A stretch of 64,000 nt of DNA from Ditylenchus dipsaci (Eukaryota > Nematoda > Chromadorea > Rhabditida > Anguinidae), in contig SADC01000382.1 of the NCBI GenBank assembly GCA_004194705.1, positions 1-64,000 of the forward strand, written 5' to 3'. A program made the translations under genes and the position numbers. Shown in pieces: positions 1 through 10,311 of this stretch. Numbering within the stretch: the stretch's first letter is position 1; each line of letters starts with the position of its first letter. The notes below the pieces were generated by a model. That model was not told where the DNA came from. It saw only the letters and a list, made by a program, of their open reading frames with translations, and did not search any database.

Positions 1-1161
1 GTGCGAAAGTTGGTCCCACTGGTTAGCTCGAACACCGCAACTCATCTAGGCATATCGTCGAGCGACATATCTGGCTAAGAGGAAAATAGGTTAGAAAGAT
101 ATAAATAATTACTGGAAAAATAATGTAGATTCACTTCGTTGGTGTAGATTTCAAAGTACTTTCATATCTCCTTTAGATACTGCTGCAAATCAGTAGGCAA
201 AGAAAGAAGTCCGGGATCTTCCCAGCCATCACAGATTCCATCACTTCGGGCGAAAGCTTGGTCATATCATAGCCGGGCGGAAGAAGCTTCATCATTTGCA
301 GAGCCTTCTGAGAGAAGACTTGAGTCAGTTGATCTTCGGAAGCTAAAATCAAATTCTTGTTGAGTATGATTAACGCAGAAATAAGACGCAGAGCGAAATA
401 CCGAGTCATCAGCATCGTCGAAAAGTGTAGTCATGTTCTCCTTCAAATGTGCTGCAGATCTGGCGGCAGTGAGAAGAAGGTCGGATCTTCCCAGCTAGCA
501 CTGACTTCATAACTTCTGGCGAAAGTTTGTTGAGATCGTAGCCAGGCGGGAGAAAGCTTCAGCATTTCATGACCTTTGGAGAGAACAGCTGAGTAAGGTT
601 CCCTTTCGGAATCTAAACTCAGTCACGTAAAGTTAAACGCGAATGTATTAAAAGATTAAGTCCACCTTGCTGACGTCGACTTCTCCAAAACCAGGAATGT
701 TCACCACTAGATCCCGGAATAGACTTCAGCATTTGATGAATGGTTCCTCAAGACCAGCTTCAGTCGCCAACTTCAGCATTGGACCAGTGAACTAACATAT
801 AGCAACTATATAATGCCCGAAATAATATTAGTCAAAGCGCTACGTCTCTCAGTGCACGATTAAAAGGCTTGTGCGATCCTCCGAAGCCACCTTTTGAACG
901 ATAACCAAGCTCAGGATATCTCTTAGCGCCGCAAAGCCTGAGTTAAGAGCTGAGAGCTGGAAGAGAGCCACCATTGGTTCCGCCACCCGCCATTCCATTA
1001 GCCAGTCCAGGTAGAAGCTTAGCGAGAAAATCCTGCTGCGGATAGAACCTGGGTTTTGCCGCTGTCATAAAACCACTCCACAAGCAGATGAAGGCACCGG
1101 CATTTGCAGTATTCATAGAAGACGAAGCCAACATCAGAACCAAGACGAATTGAAACCACAT
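1..1161 (-). CDS. Secreted modular protein, 3' part cut off by window edge
   Basis: I do not recognise this gene. Reading leftwards from ATG at 1161, the protein begins MWFQFVLVLMLASSS, a typical signal peptide followed by a small-residue cleavage region, then a short segment ending KLLPGLANGMAGGG. Further exon-like stretches follow at about 660-790 (MLKSIPG.., IPGFGEVDVSKVDL), 428-615 and 173-345. The last two encode near-identical modules (see their entries), so the protein is built from repeated KLLP..G units. Exon borders are only partly defined; a TTTTCAG acceptor lies just upstream of the ATG. The frame is interrupted by small indels, one an extra base in the 428-615 copy before LPPGYD. 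The gene continues past position 1. Secretion is inferred from the signal peptide; function is unknown. Confidence 0.55.
173..345 (-). repeat. Intragenic protein module, copy A
   Basis: Encodes LLPPGYDMTKLSPEVM then ESVMAGKI and SLPTDLQQYLKE. Over 24 residues from LLPPGYD to AGKI it matches copy B at 20 positions, so the two arose by internal duplication. I see no Cys pairs or known domain; the module looks amphipathic and helical. Confidence 0.6.
428..615 (-). repeat. Intragenic protein module, copy B
   Basis: Encodes LLPPGYDLNKLSPEVM then KSVLAGKI and SLPPDLQH. One extra T in the stretch before the LPPG codons throws the frame, although both sides match copy A, so a sequencing error is the simplest reading. 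It lies in tandem with copy A in the same putative gene. Confidence 0.55.
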
Positions 1162-1267
1162 GTTCAATAGCTGAAAAGAAACGATTAGAATCCATATTGG
1201 TTCACTACTCTGGGGTTTAAAAAAAGAGAAGGCACAGAACAAAGATCAGAAACACAGGTAAAATCCC

Positions 1268-2222
1268 AACTGGCAGCCCCTCCAACTGGCAGCCCCAACT
1301 GGCAGCCCTCCCAACTGGCAGCCCCAACTGGCAGCCTCCCAACTGCAGCCCCAAACTGGCAGCCTTCCCAACTGGCAGCCCCCGACTGGCAGCCTTCCCA
1401 ACTGGCAGCCCCCGACTGGCAGTTTTTTTCGAATTTTATAGCCCTGACACGGAAAAATGTTTCAAATTAAAAAGCCGTCGTGTGTCTGTTCTAGATTGGC
1501 ACTTCTTTAGGAGGACAAGGTAAACCACCTTATATTATGAGCAATCAAAGGGTCAGCCCTTGGCCCGGACAATGTACCCCCGAAGGGTCAGCCCTATCCC
1601 GGACCATGTACCCCCAAAGGGGCTTCCTATTGAATTAGGGTGCCTGCCGAAGACAGGCAGGTAAAAGAATACCTTTTTAATGAATAAAAAACGGTATCCA
1701 GGTGTTTACCTTGGTCCCCAAGTCAAAAAGTCGATTTTTTGTCAAAACAATATTTTTTCTGTAACGAATCGGTGTAACGAATCGTCAATGTAACGAATCG
1801 GTGTAACGAATGTCAGTGTAACGAATCGTGTAACGAATCAGTTTTTGTAACGAATCGGTTGGCAGTCTCACCCCAAGCCACCAAGCTCCCGCGCCCACGA
1901 AGGGGGCGCAGGGGGCTCGGTTGGTTAGAGATGCGCGCACAGACTTACCTAAGACATAATTCCGAGCAAGACTCTTGATCAAAAATGTATTTAGAGAGTT
2001 TTGCCCAGCTCCAGCAAGAAAAATGTGATAAATCACTAAAAAACTACCCTAAAAAAGGATGAATCTGAAAAGTGCCAATTGTGGCTGAAAAGTGCCACCT
2101 TTTGGCTGAAAAGGGCCACCCTTCAGCTAAAAAGAAATAAAGTGGGAGTTTTCTGTCAGTTGGGGCTGCCAGTTGGGAGGGCTGCCAGTTGGGGGGCTGC
2201 AGTTGGAACGGCTGCCAGTTGG
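1268..2222. repeat. Inverted pair of AACTGGCAGCCCC tandem arrays
   Basis: About 1268-1426 is a tandem array of a 17-20 bp unit containing CCAACTGGCAGCCCC. The reverse complement, GGCTGCCAGTTGGG, is repeated at about 2156-2222. The roughly 700 bp between them hold a short GTAACGAATCG array (1770-1853), repeated GGGTCAGCCC units and a partial copy of the dispersed GATGCGCGCAC repeat. The paired inverted arrays suggest a foldback element, but I could not define a target duplication. No gene is seen between 1240 and 2380. Confidence 0.6.
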
Positions 2223-2383
2223 GTGTCGTTCGAAAACAGAGAACATAACTTTCTCCTACTTCTAACATCTTATGATCATGAAGAAGTTAGATGCAGGCGA
2301 TAGTTTTAAAGGAGGGGGGGGACTTTATATAGACATCGTCTTTGTCGAAAGTTCTAGTCCTCTGAGGTGTTTTCATTTACTTA

Positions 2384-2543
2384 CAGTCGAGTCTCGATTT
2401 AACGTACCCCCTGGGGACCGGCCCTAGGGGTACATTAAATCGAGGGGTACGTTATAATCGGGGTAAATTTGACGAGTTTATTATTGGAGGGACCGGCCCT
2501 AGGGTACGTTAAATTGGGGGTACGTTAAATCGAGACTCGACTG
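2384..2543. mobile_element. Pogo/Tigger-like MITE, 160 bp
   Basis: Perfectly bounded by TA target duplications (2382-2383 and 2544-2545). The ends are CAGTCGAGTCTCGATTTAAC and its reverse complement, and the body contains GGGACCGGCCCTAGGG twice. There is no coding capacity. TA duplication plus CAGTC..CTCGATT termini fit pogo/Tigger-type Tc1-mariner elements; the family assignment is by resemblance. Confidence 0.75.
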
Positions 2544-2867
2544 TATTAGTAAGTTTTTCGACCATTAGGTCCAAAAATCATCGAGCAATCGATTGCAACC
2601 ATTTCCAGCACTGATTTTGCTGTTATCAACTGCCTCAATTTGCGATTTTGAGAAAATGACCACCAAAATTAAAGGAAACCAGCCAAAATAATGCGTACTA
2701 GGAACTGAGATTTTTTGCAATTTCCATTTATATTATTTTATACAACCGTATGCTGAAAATGACGGCAAGAAGCAGGGCTACATTTCGAGTGTAAGGTTGC
2801 AAATGAGTATGTAAATTAAAATTGGGGAAAAACGTCAGTTCCAGGATACTACAGAAAAGGGTAAAAC

Positions 2868-4203
2868 GTCGACTCGCTACAATTGTGACTCCGCTACTGC
2901 GACTCGCTATAATTGCGACTCGCTACTGCGACTCACTACAATTGCGACTCGCTACTGCGACTCGCTACAATTGCGACTCGCTACTGCGACTCGCTACAAC
3001 AGAAAATGGGTTGATTTTTTTTCTGTATAATCTTTTATTAATATATATTTCTTCAAAGGTTTTCTTGTTTGAAATGTCCTAAGTTCATACATAAATCATG
3101 AGGTACCTATCTGGTTCACGAAGCTGAAAATAAAATTGAATCAGATTCAAAAACAAATCGTCTTATCATACGTGAAATAGTGTAGTGAATTGGGTTTGAT
3201 AAGACCAAAACTTCGAGTACATCCACCCTAGCCCCAAAATCAGGGTAGGTACCCTGGTCCAGATAGATATCCAACCAAACCAAGTGGTCATCCACTTGGA
3301 GCAAAAATTTTTTCACTTTTTGGGTTCCAAAAACTATTTTCTGGACTAATTCGGGCATGCTGAAGATGGTTTGATTATAATAAAATAGGGTTTGTATGGT
3401 ATTTTTTTGAGTATTGGAAAATAATTGATTTTACCAAAACTCAAAAAATACTTTACAAACTGGTATTCATCATTATCAAACCATCTTCAGCATGCCCGAA
3501 TTAGTCCAGACAATAGTTTTTGGAAGCCGAAAAAGTGAAAAGAATTTGATCCAAGTGGATGACCACTTGGTTTGTTAGATATTTACCTACCCCTGATTTT
3601 GGGCTAGGGTGAGTGAACTCGATATTTTAATCTTATCAAACCTAATTCACCATACTATTTCACTATTTTTTTTTATTATGCTCAGTTTTGCTCTGATCTT
3701 GGTGCTTATATGTTACAATAAACTTCCACACGATAAATTTTCCCTTTTCAACTTTTGAAAAATCTAGTAGTGAATAACCCCCCCCCTAAATGGGACCTAA
3801 TCAAAATCGCTGTAACTACACTTTCAAGTAAAAAATTAGGCTTAGCCCTTAGTCCTCGGGTGGGATAGAGTACGGAACTTAGACTAATAAATAGTCCTAT
3901 GCAGTTTTTCTAGGGTCTGGGACATATATTGGGTACTCTTTACCAGTTTTAAAAGGAAAAATTTATGGGGGGGGGGTGAAGGAGGTATTCGCTACGAGGG
4001 TCGAAAAAATCCTTCGGAAAAAATGATTTGCCCAGTGGGGAATCAAACCCTTTTCTGTTGTAGCGAGTCGCAGTAGCGAGTCGCAATTGTAGCGAGTCGC
4101 AATTGTAGCGAGTCACAGTAGCGAGTCGCAATTGTAGCGAGTCGCAGTAGCGAGTCGCAATTGTAGCGAGTCGCAGTAGCGAGTCACAATTTGTAGCGAG
4201 TCG
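2868..4203. repeat. Nested foldback bounded by GCGACTCGCTAC arrays
   Basis: About 2868-3001 is a tandem array of GCGACTCGCTAC separated by AATT or TG. About 4058-4203 is the same array in reverse orientation. Between them sits a second inverted repeat (3166-3664, arms of about 230 bp, including ACTAATTCGGGCATGCTGAA and its complement) and a third (3766-3997) whose ends are a poly-C/poly-G run next to GAATAACC/GGTATTCGC. No protein-coding sequence is supported. Confidence 0.65.
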
Positions 4204-4265
4204 CCGGCTGTTCCAGAAAAGTACTGGTATAGTCCTATGAGGATTTCATCGAATTGTATTTTTTA

Positions 4266-4996
4266 TACACGGCTAAAAATAGTGAACTTCAGGGTAGGCT
4301 GGCAGGAGGTTCAGGGCAGGTTCGAGCCTGCAATGAAGTTCAAAATCGGCTTTTTGATTATTATCTGAGGTTCATTTGAACCTGCACCGTTTTTGCAAAG
4401 TTCATTTGAAGTTCAGTGAAGATTCATAGCAGGTTCGCAGCCTGCTATGAACTTGCGCTCAACATTTAGTGAACTTCATATAACCGTTTTTGCAAATAAA
4501 TGGTCTATTGAAGTTCAAAAAAATGTTGGCCTGAAGTTCATGGCAGTTTTAGTCCTGCCATGAACTTCATACGAACCTTAAAAGATTCATATAAGGTTTA
4601 CTTCAACTTCGTATGAAACTTTTTGAAGATCAATTTTGAAAGGTTCATATGAGGCTCACGTGAACTTCATTTGAAATTTTTAATGTTCAATTGAACCTCT
4701 TGTGAAACTCTTTTTTGTGATCTTCAAAAAGTTTCACATGAAGTTCCAGTGAACTTTAATCAAACATTTATGTAGTTCACTTGAACTTCTTGTCAAACTT
4801 TTTGAGATCAACTTAAAAGTTTCGTGAGAGGTTCAATTGAACCTAATAAATATTGAATTGAACTTCATTTAACCTTCTGTGAACCTTTTTGAGTTAATAT
4901 TTTTAATACCTGTCCAAATATATTATACGGAATCGAAAAAGGTTAATTCCTACTATCGGGATAGTTTGGTCAGAAAAACTGTTTTTTTCACCGTGT
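4266..4996. mobile_element. GAAGTTCA-array foldback element
   Basis: Ends ACACGGCTAAAAATAGTGAA and CTGTTTTTTTCACCGTGT form imperfect inverted termini. The roughly 640 bp inside are almost wholly GAAGTTCA/TGAACTTC units at close spacing, mixing both orientations so the strand can pair with itself throughout. A related copy lies at 10312-10985 with the same right end (AGCCGTGT). Non-coding; superfamily not assigned. Confidence 0.6.
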
Positions 4997-6022
4997 CGTC
5001 CGAGTCGTAAAGAGGAGTACAAAGTGAGGTTCACTTGTGGTTTGGGAGTAGCTTTTTTCTGGTTTCTGGTTTCTCTTGTGGTGTTTCGTAAAATTCTTCT
5101 GGGTTCTCCATGTGGTTTTGCGAAAAAAAATTTCAAATTCAGAATTTATCTAACCAGAGAACCTTAAGCAGTGTTTTTTTCAAAGACCTCATTCAGATTT
5201 TTTTGCAGATTAAATAACAAAGTGCTGCCGCTATTTCTATGTTCCTAAATGAATCAGGGAGAACGGGCCATCCGAAGTTGCCGAAAAAACCTTAAAAAAC
5301 CATAAACCCCGGGTATTATGGGGTTTAGCCTTCTTTTGAATTGCCCTTTTTATACTTTTTTGAGTATCCAACTTATATGTTGGTATTTTCATGCATATTC
5401 TACTAATAGTAAATTTTGAATTTGATGCCGAAATTAATTAATTTGATGTCGAAATTAAGACTCTTGATGCCGAAATTCAATTTGATCGATAGTAATTAGT
5501 ACTTGGAAAAGCCTGTCCCGGTTTTTTCAAATGTCCGAAGAGGCCGATAATTTGGAAATTCAAAAATTGACTGCTTTTTCTCATGAATTTGAACATTTTT
5601 TGAATTTTGAATCTGACACGATGGTATTTCGACTGCTTGTAATAGCGCAAATAAAAACCCAGCATCGTGGCTACACAATGTCATATAGAAAGTGTTAAAT
5701 TATATAAAAATGTTTAGAATTTTTTCATGAACACCAACATGTACAGGTAAGGCGATAAAATGCGGCCATTCTGTACTTGTTTAAATTAGCGCCTATCTCT
5801 CAAAATCTCTTTTGCTGAAATTTTTATCAAAAATTTTTCTCTCCTTATTTTTTACGGAGCAAAGTCAGCTGGAAAGTCAGCAATCGACGTCAAGAATTTT
5901 CAAAAGATTGTTAACGTCCGATGAAAGAAGAAAAGAACAGTCACATATTCTCTTTGAATAGTATCATTTTCGTGATATTTTTTAGGTTGTCATTTGTAAT
6001 ATTCTGACTGATAAAATATTTT

Positions 6023-6200
6023 TTGTTGAGTGTAATAACCCTTGTAGCTAAAGCTTCTTCTGTGATGTTGGTGGAAACCATATTTTTTTGGGTTTTCACC
6101 GTTGCGCGGAAGCCCTTGACAAAAATTTCTAAAAATGGCCGAATTTTTTCGCCCACCCTGTACAGGGTTAGTCGAAAAAACCGCCTCATTGCGAAAAACT
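6023..6200. repeat. Mariner-like fragment (CACCCTGTA end)
   Basis: Contains GTCAAGGGCTTCCGCGC-like sequence (in reverse) next to CACCCTGTACAGGG. The same combination recurs at about 9183-9260 and 26091-26165, and in degraded form near 36890-36960. A terminus with (T)ACAGGGTG followed by A-rich sequence is typical of mariner elements. Only fragments remain and no transposase frame is seen. Confidence 0.4.
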
Positions 6201-6526
6201 ATGAAATAAATTTTTTAAAGCAATTTCCGAAAATGACTCATACTTTATCTACTTTTCTACAATGTTTTCATAAAAACATTTATATCAATTATTCTCAACC
6301 ATTTGAAATGTCACATTGAAAGCTTAACATTACATATTAAAACCAAAAAAAACCTGGAAGCTAGATAATTAAATAATGATCACCGTAGTTATTCTGATGA
6401 AAACCCTCCCTTATTAGTAACCCCGCTAAAAACAGCACACCATTGGTCAGTGCGTCCAGAATATCAGGTTTTCAATAGTTTTCGGAAGATAATGAAGAGG
6501 GGTTTTCAGACACCAGCACTTTTTCG

Positions 6527-7022
6527 AGAAATCAGCAGCAAAATTTACGGGAAGCTTTTCATTTAAAAGAAAAAGTACGCCCAAAAGTGGTGAACATTCT
6601 TTATACTAGAGTGTATGTGATTGTAATGCAGAGCAGCACCTCAGAAGCTGAAATCAATTCAATGTACAATGCTTACTCGCAAAAAAACTTTTGAAACATG
6701 GAGTGAATACAAAAAAACACGAAATAGTATTTGCAAAGTGGAGCCATCTCCAGATGGCCTGCGCATTATCGCTGCAACTGCAGTCAAGGTTCAAAAACAG
6801 CACTGCAAACATAGTGTAAATGATTGTGCCAACTAAAACTAGCTAGCTACACAGTCTCAGCAACTCAGTTGCCTCTTACTCATAAGCAAAAGCCAGGTCG
6901 TCCAAAGACGAAGATGACCTCTGCTTTGCAAACATAATTCAAAAAAGATATCACAAATTTTAGCTGTTGTGAATTTCTTTTAAATGAAAAGCTTCCCGGT
7001 AAATTTCCCTGCTGATTTCTAA
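6527..7022. mobile_element. Foldback element with coding-like interior
   Basis: Inverted ends of about 45 bp: AGAAATCAGCAGCAAAATTT at the left and its complement at the right, including GGGAAGCTTTTCATTTAAAA. Unlike other foldbacks here, the middle (6640-6930, plus strand) reads as broken protein-like sequence: KTFETWSEYKKTRNSICK, then PSPDGLRIIAATAVKVQKQ, later KPGRPKTKM (an AT-hook-like motif). It may be a decayed transposase or captured exon; the family is not identified. Confidence 0.4.
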
Positions 7023-7154
7023 TAAAAAAATAAAAGTCTTACTAAAAAAATGCAAAAGGTGAACTATTTCGGTATAAAATGTGTGAAAACAGAAATTTCA
7101 CCTGAAATTAGCATCTTTCTTCTGACAAAAAAAGTACATTTCTTTTAAGATAAG

Positions 7155-7350
7155 TTGCCCCCCGAAAAAAGTTTATTTCCCCCAAAAAAAGTTAATTTGC
7201 CCCAAGAAAAAGTATATTTGCCCCAAAAAAAAATAAATTTGCCCCAAAAAAAAGTATATCTGCCCCAAACCCATCTGCCCCAAAAAAAAGTATATTTGCC
7301 CCAAAAAAAAGTAAATTTGCCCAAAAAAAGTATATTTGCAACAAAAAAAA
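7155..7350. repeat. GCCCCAAAAAAAAGTA tandem array
   Basis: About nine copies of a roughly 20-bp unit, GCCCCAAAAAAAAGTATATTT or GTAAATTT variants. Both strands stay open only because the unit is close to a multiple of three; it is not a gene. Confidence 0.75.
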
Positions 7351-7524
7351 AATTACCCATTCTATATATCATTATGTAGCCACGATGCGGGGCTTTCATT
7401 TGCGCTATGATAAATAGTCAAAATACCATCTCGTTAGAACCAATTTTAAAAAATATACAAATTTCTGAGAAAAAGCAGTCACTTTTTGAGTAAAGCCTCA
7501 CTGAAATGTTCATGATATCATGGG

Positions 7525-8454
7525 CATAGCTGCACGCTGTCCAAAAAATAGCGCCAGCGCCAGCGCCGGCGCCGGCAATTTTTCAAAATTGAGCGCCAGC
7601 GCCGGAAAAGCGCCAGCGCCGGCGCCAGAGCAGCCAAATTGAAAAAAGCGCCGCGCCAAGCGCCGGCGCGATTTGCTGGCGCCGTAAAAAGCGCCGGCGC
7701 ACTCAAAAGCGGCTTTTCTACAAATTATCGACATAATTTCAACATTTTTCATTCCATATCAAATATTTATCAGGGCAGAATTGTATACCAACATAGTCTT
7801 GCTATTTAGTAGCTGTTGGCCAGTTGACGTTTTTCGGCCAGATGAGTGCATTGCCATAATGCTAAACAGTTCTCCCACTGCTGCACTGCTTGCAGGTATT
7901 GCGAGAATGTCGTGCGCAAACCTTTTCAAGAGTTGGATAAACCTCAAGTTGGTAAAAAGTTAAAAAGTTTCAAGCTTAGTAAAGGCACCTGTGAATTCGC
8001 ATTCCAAAATCCTATTGCATCTCCAATCAATACTTCATCACTGTTCCCAATAACATCAAAAACTTTTGCAGCTGCACATCTTCTGCGGAAATTGTTGGTT
8101 TCCTCACTTTTACACTACCAAACACCACTAGAAATTTATATTTTTGAAGAAGTTTATAAATTAAAGAATTGGCATGAACTTGTTTTACAACAACAATGAC
8201 TTAATACAAACAAAAGAGCGCCAGTTTAGCAATTCGTGAAAATTTGCGCACCGGTGCCAGCGCCGGTCTATTCACCATTTCACGCCAGCGCCGGCCTAGC
8301 CAGAAAAATTACGCGAGCGCCGGCCTAGTCAAAATATATCGCGCCAGCGCCGGAAAAAGCGCCGGCGCTATGAGCGCCCGGCGCTTAAAAAGCGCCGGGC
8401 GCCGGCGCTGGCGCTGCTAGCGCCAGCGCTGGCGCTGGCGCTCGTGCAGCTATG
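7525..8454. mobile_element. hAT element, 930 bp, exact boundaries
   Basis: Perfect 12-bp inverted termini CATAGCTGCACG / CGTGCAGCTATG are flanked by a perfect 8-bp target duplication ATCATGGG (7517-7524 and 8455-8462), diagnostic of hAT elements. The left (7545-7705) and right (8245-8445) subterminal regions are dense GCGCCGGCGC/GCGCCAGCGC arrays, strikingly GC-rich in this AT-rich window. The centre carries a decayed hAT transposase C-terminus on the minus strand. Confidence 0.9.
7759..8071 (-). pseudogene. hAT transposase remnant, C-terminal dimerisation region
   Basis: Reading leftwards, DEVLIGDAIGFWNANSQVPL resembles the W-containing block just upstream of the hAT dimerisation domain. 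After a break and frame change come AHDILAIPASSAAVGELFSI and further residues matching the conserved LAIPASSAASERVFS motif of that domain (Pfam Dimer_Tnp_hAT type). The catalytic core is missing and the frame is interrupted by stops, so it cannot act in trans. It sits inside the bounded hAT element 7525-8454. Confidence 0.85.
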
Positions 8455-9680
8455 ATCATGGGGTATCATGGTTTTTGTTGGAAAAATGTATTTAACGACT
8501 TTTGTTCGCAAATTTTTTTGGATAAATGTGCGTTTAGAACTCAAAATAACCGCTAAAGTGTAGCGAACATTTTGGAAAAAAATTCACAAGTTTATATGAA
8601 ATTTCTTTAGAAATAAGCAATGTTTTACTGAGATTAGGTCACGTAAAACGCTGTTATGTGACTTGGTTTTGCTGTTCTTAAAGTTTTTTATATGAACTTT
8701 TTAATTTTTGTTTGCTAGACCCTAGCGGTCATTTGAGCACCAAATGCACACAACTTGAAAATAAAAATTTCCTGAACAAATGACATTGATTACAAATTTT
8801 ATTGAAATCCATCGTTAAAATTTCATCGTTGATTTGGGGTAGTGCGTAGAAGGCTGATCTATTCATAACCGAGTAGATCTGAGGATTGAGCGAAGCTGAA
8901 TTCCTGAGGAGCTATTTTTAGAGAGGGGGGGGAGAGTAATAATCGAGTAGATCTGAAAACGCAATAAACAGCTCCGTAAAATAACCTTTCTGGTCTGAAA
9001 AAAGGGCTTAACGGGGTGTCATTTTTTGACCCTATCGCGGGATCTGATTCCATGACTTCATAGTAAGTAAAATCGGGCCCCAGAGGTGATACTTCCACAA
9101 AAGGAGGTACAGCAATTGAAGTTATAATACTAGTTAAAAAATAGGGTTGCTAAAATTGAGAAAATTCTCCGATATATTTTCCGTCATACAGGGTGGTCAA
9201 CAAACCTGCAAATTTTAAAAATTTGTCAAGGGCTTCCGCGCACCGTCTGAAATAAAGATTTTTTGGTATAAGCAAGGATGTTGAACTAACGGTTGTGAGG
9301 CCGGTACCGAGTCCTCTCATTCTGCCGTAACCTTAGGTCTAGCTCTCGTAGCATGAGATTAATGCGGCTCGCTCCACAAGGCTAACTCATTAAGTGTTTG
9401 CTTCCCATATGTTGCTTGCCTCGAAGCTGACCTTATGACCTAGACTGCAAGCATCCATCCTTGTTACACCAAATTCAATAAAAAAATAGAGACACGATGA
9501 AAAAAAAGCAATAAATAAATTTAAATTCAATGGCTGTAACTTTCTAAATCAAACTGGTAAAATCACAATTTTGGTACTAACAAACTCAATTCCTCACACA
9601 ATTTTAAGCTATCATGTTATACTAGGGTTGGGAATTTATCAGCAGGAATCTATTACCCGTCTGACACCCCTATAATTCAT
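8455..9680. other. Intergenic stretch, no gene seen
   Basis: Mostly AT-rich, with a short inverted ATCGAGTAGATCTGA pair (about 8870-8955), a mariner-like fragment at about 9183-9260, and an island at about 9285-9475 of more balanced composition and no repeat structure. Neither strand gives a convincing exon. Confidence 0.5.
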
Positions 9681-9689
9681 AATTTAAAC

Positions 9690-9792
9690 AATTTCGGGGA
9701 AACGAACTTTTCGGGGAAATGAACTTTTCTGGGAAATGATACTTTCGGGGAAACGAACCTTTCGGGGAAATGATTTTTCGGGGAAACGATGC
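9690..9792. repeat. TTTCGGGGAAACGAAC tandem array
   Basis: Six degenerate copies of a roughly 18-20 bp unit TTTTCGGGGAAACGAAC, ending at GATGCGCGC. Non-coding. Confidence 0.7.
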
Positions 9793-10311
9793 GCGCTCAT
9801 CTTTTTAGGTATCCGTAGCCTTTCAGGTAGCCTACGTAGCCTTTCAAGTTTGTTCACCTTAAATAGCGCTAAAAGTGGTTAAAAACGATTTTTGGGCAAG
9901 GCACACAGGGTGTAGTTTAGCCGAACCGGCCCTGTAAAAAAGCGTATTTGGCTTGCCAATAAATTAGAACAAATAAAACTTCGAATAAACCGACACATCA
10001 AGCGGATCCCTAGGGTGCCTTTATATTGAGAGTTGACTGTACCCGAAATGAGAGTCCTGCCGCAACTTCCATTACACAAATAATCACAACATAGATTCTG
10101 CATTCTATTTAGTTAGGAAAACATGAAATCTAACCTTTTAGGCAGAGAAATCGAGATTTTACCACAAAATCTTGGTGTGGTAGTTATATAAGACATCTCG
10201 AATCGTCACGCGCAGGTACGTATTCATAGTGAAGTGGATAAGAGTTACAGGCATTTACAGGTGTCACAAGTTCAAATCCGGTAAGGAAGCAGCAAATAAA
10301 ATCTGAAGTTC

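Noticed and set aside
2822..3082. Repeated RLATATRYNCDSL peptide
   Set aside because: Translation of the GCGACTCGCTAC array; the opposite array at 4058-4203 gives the same peptide on the minus strand.
7155..7399. Pro/Lys-rich or Trp/Phe-rich repeat protein
   Set aside because: Translation of the GCCCCAAAAAAAAGTA array; open on both strands only because of unit length and composition.
7518..7752. Ala/Arg-rich open frames
   Set aside because: Translations of the GCGCCGGC arm of the hAT element; no domain and several overlapping frames.
7150..8460. CRISPR-like repeats
   Set aside because: Units are contiguous or self-complementary without regular unique spacers, and the surroundings are eukaryotic.
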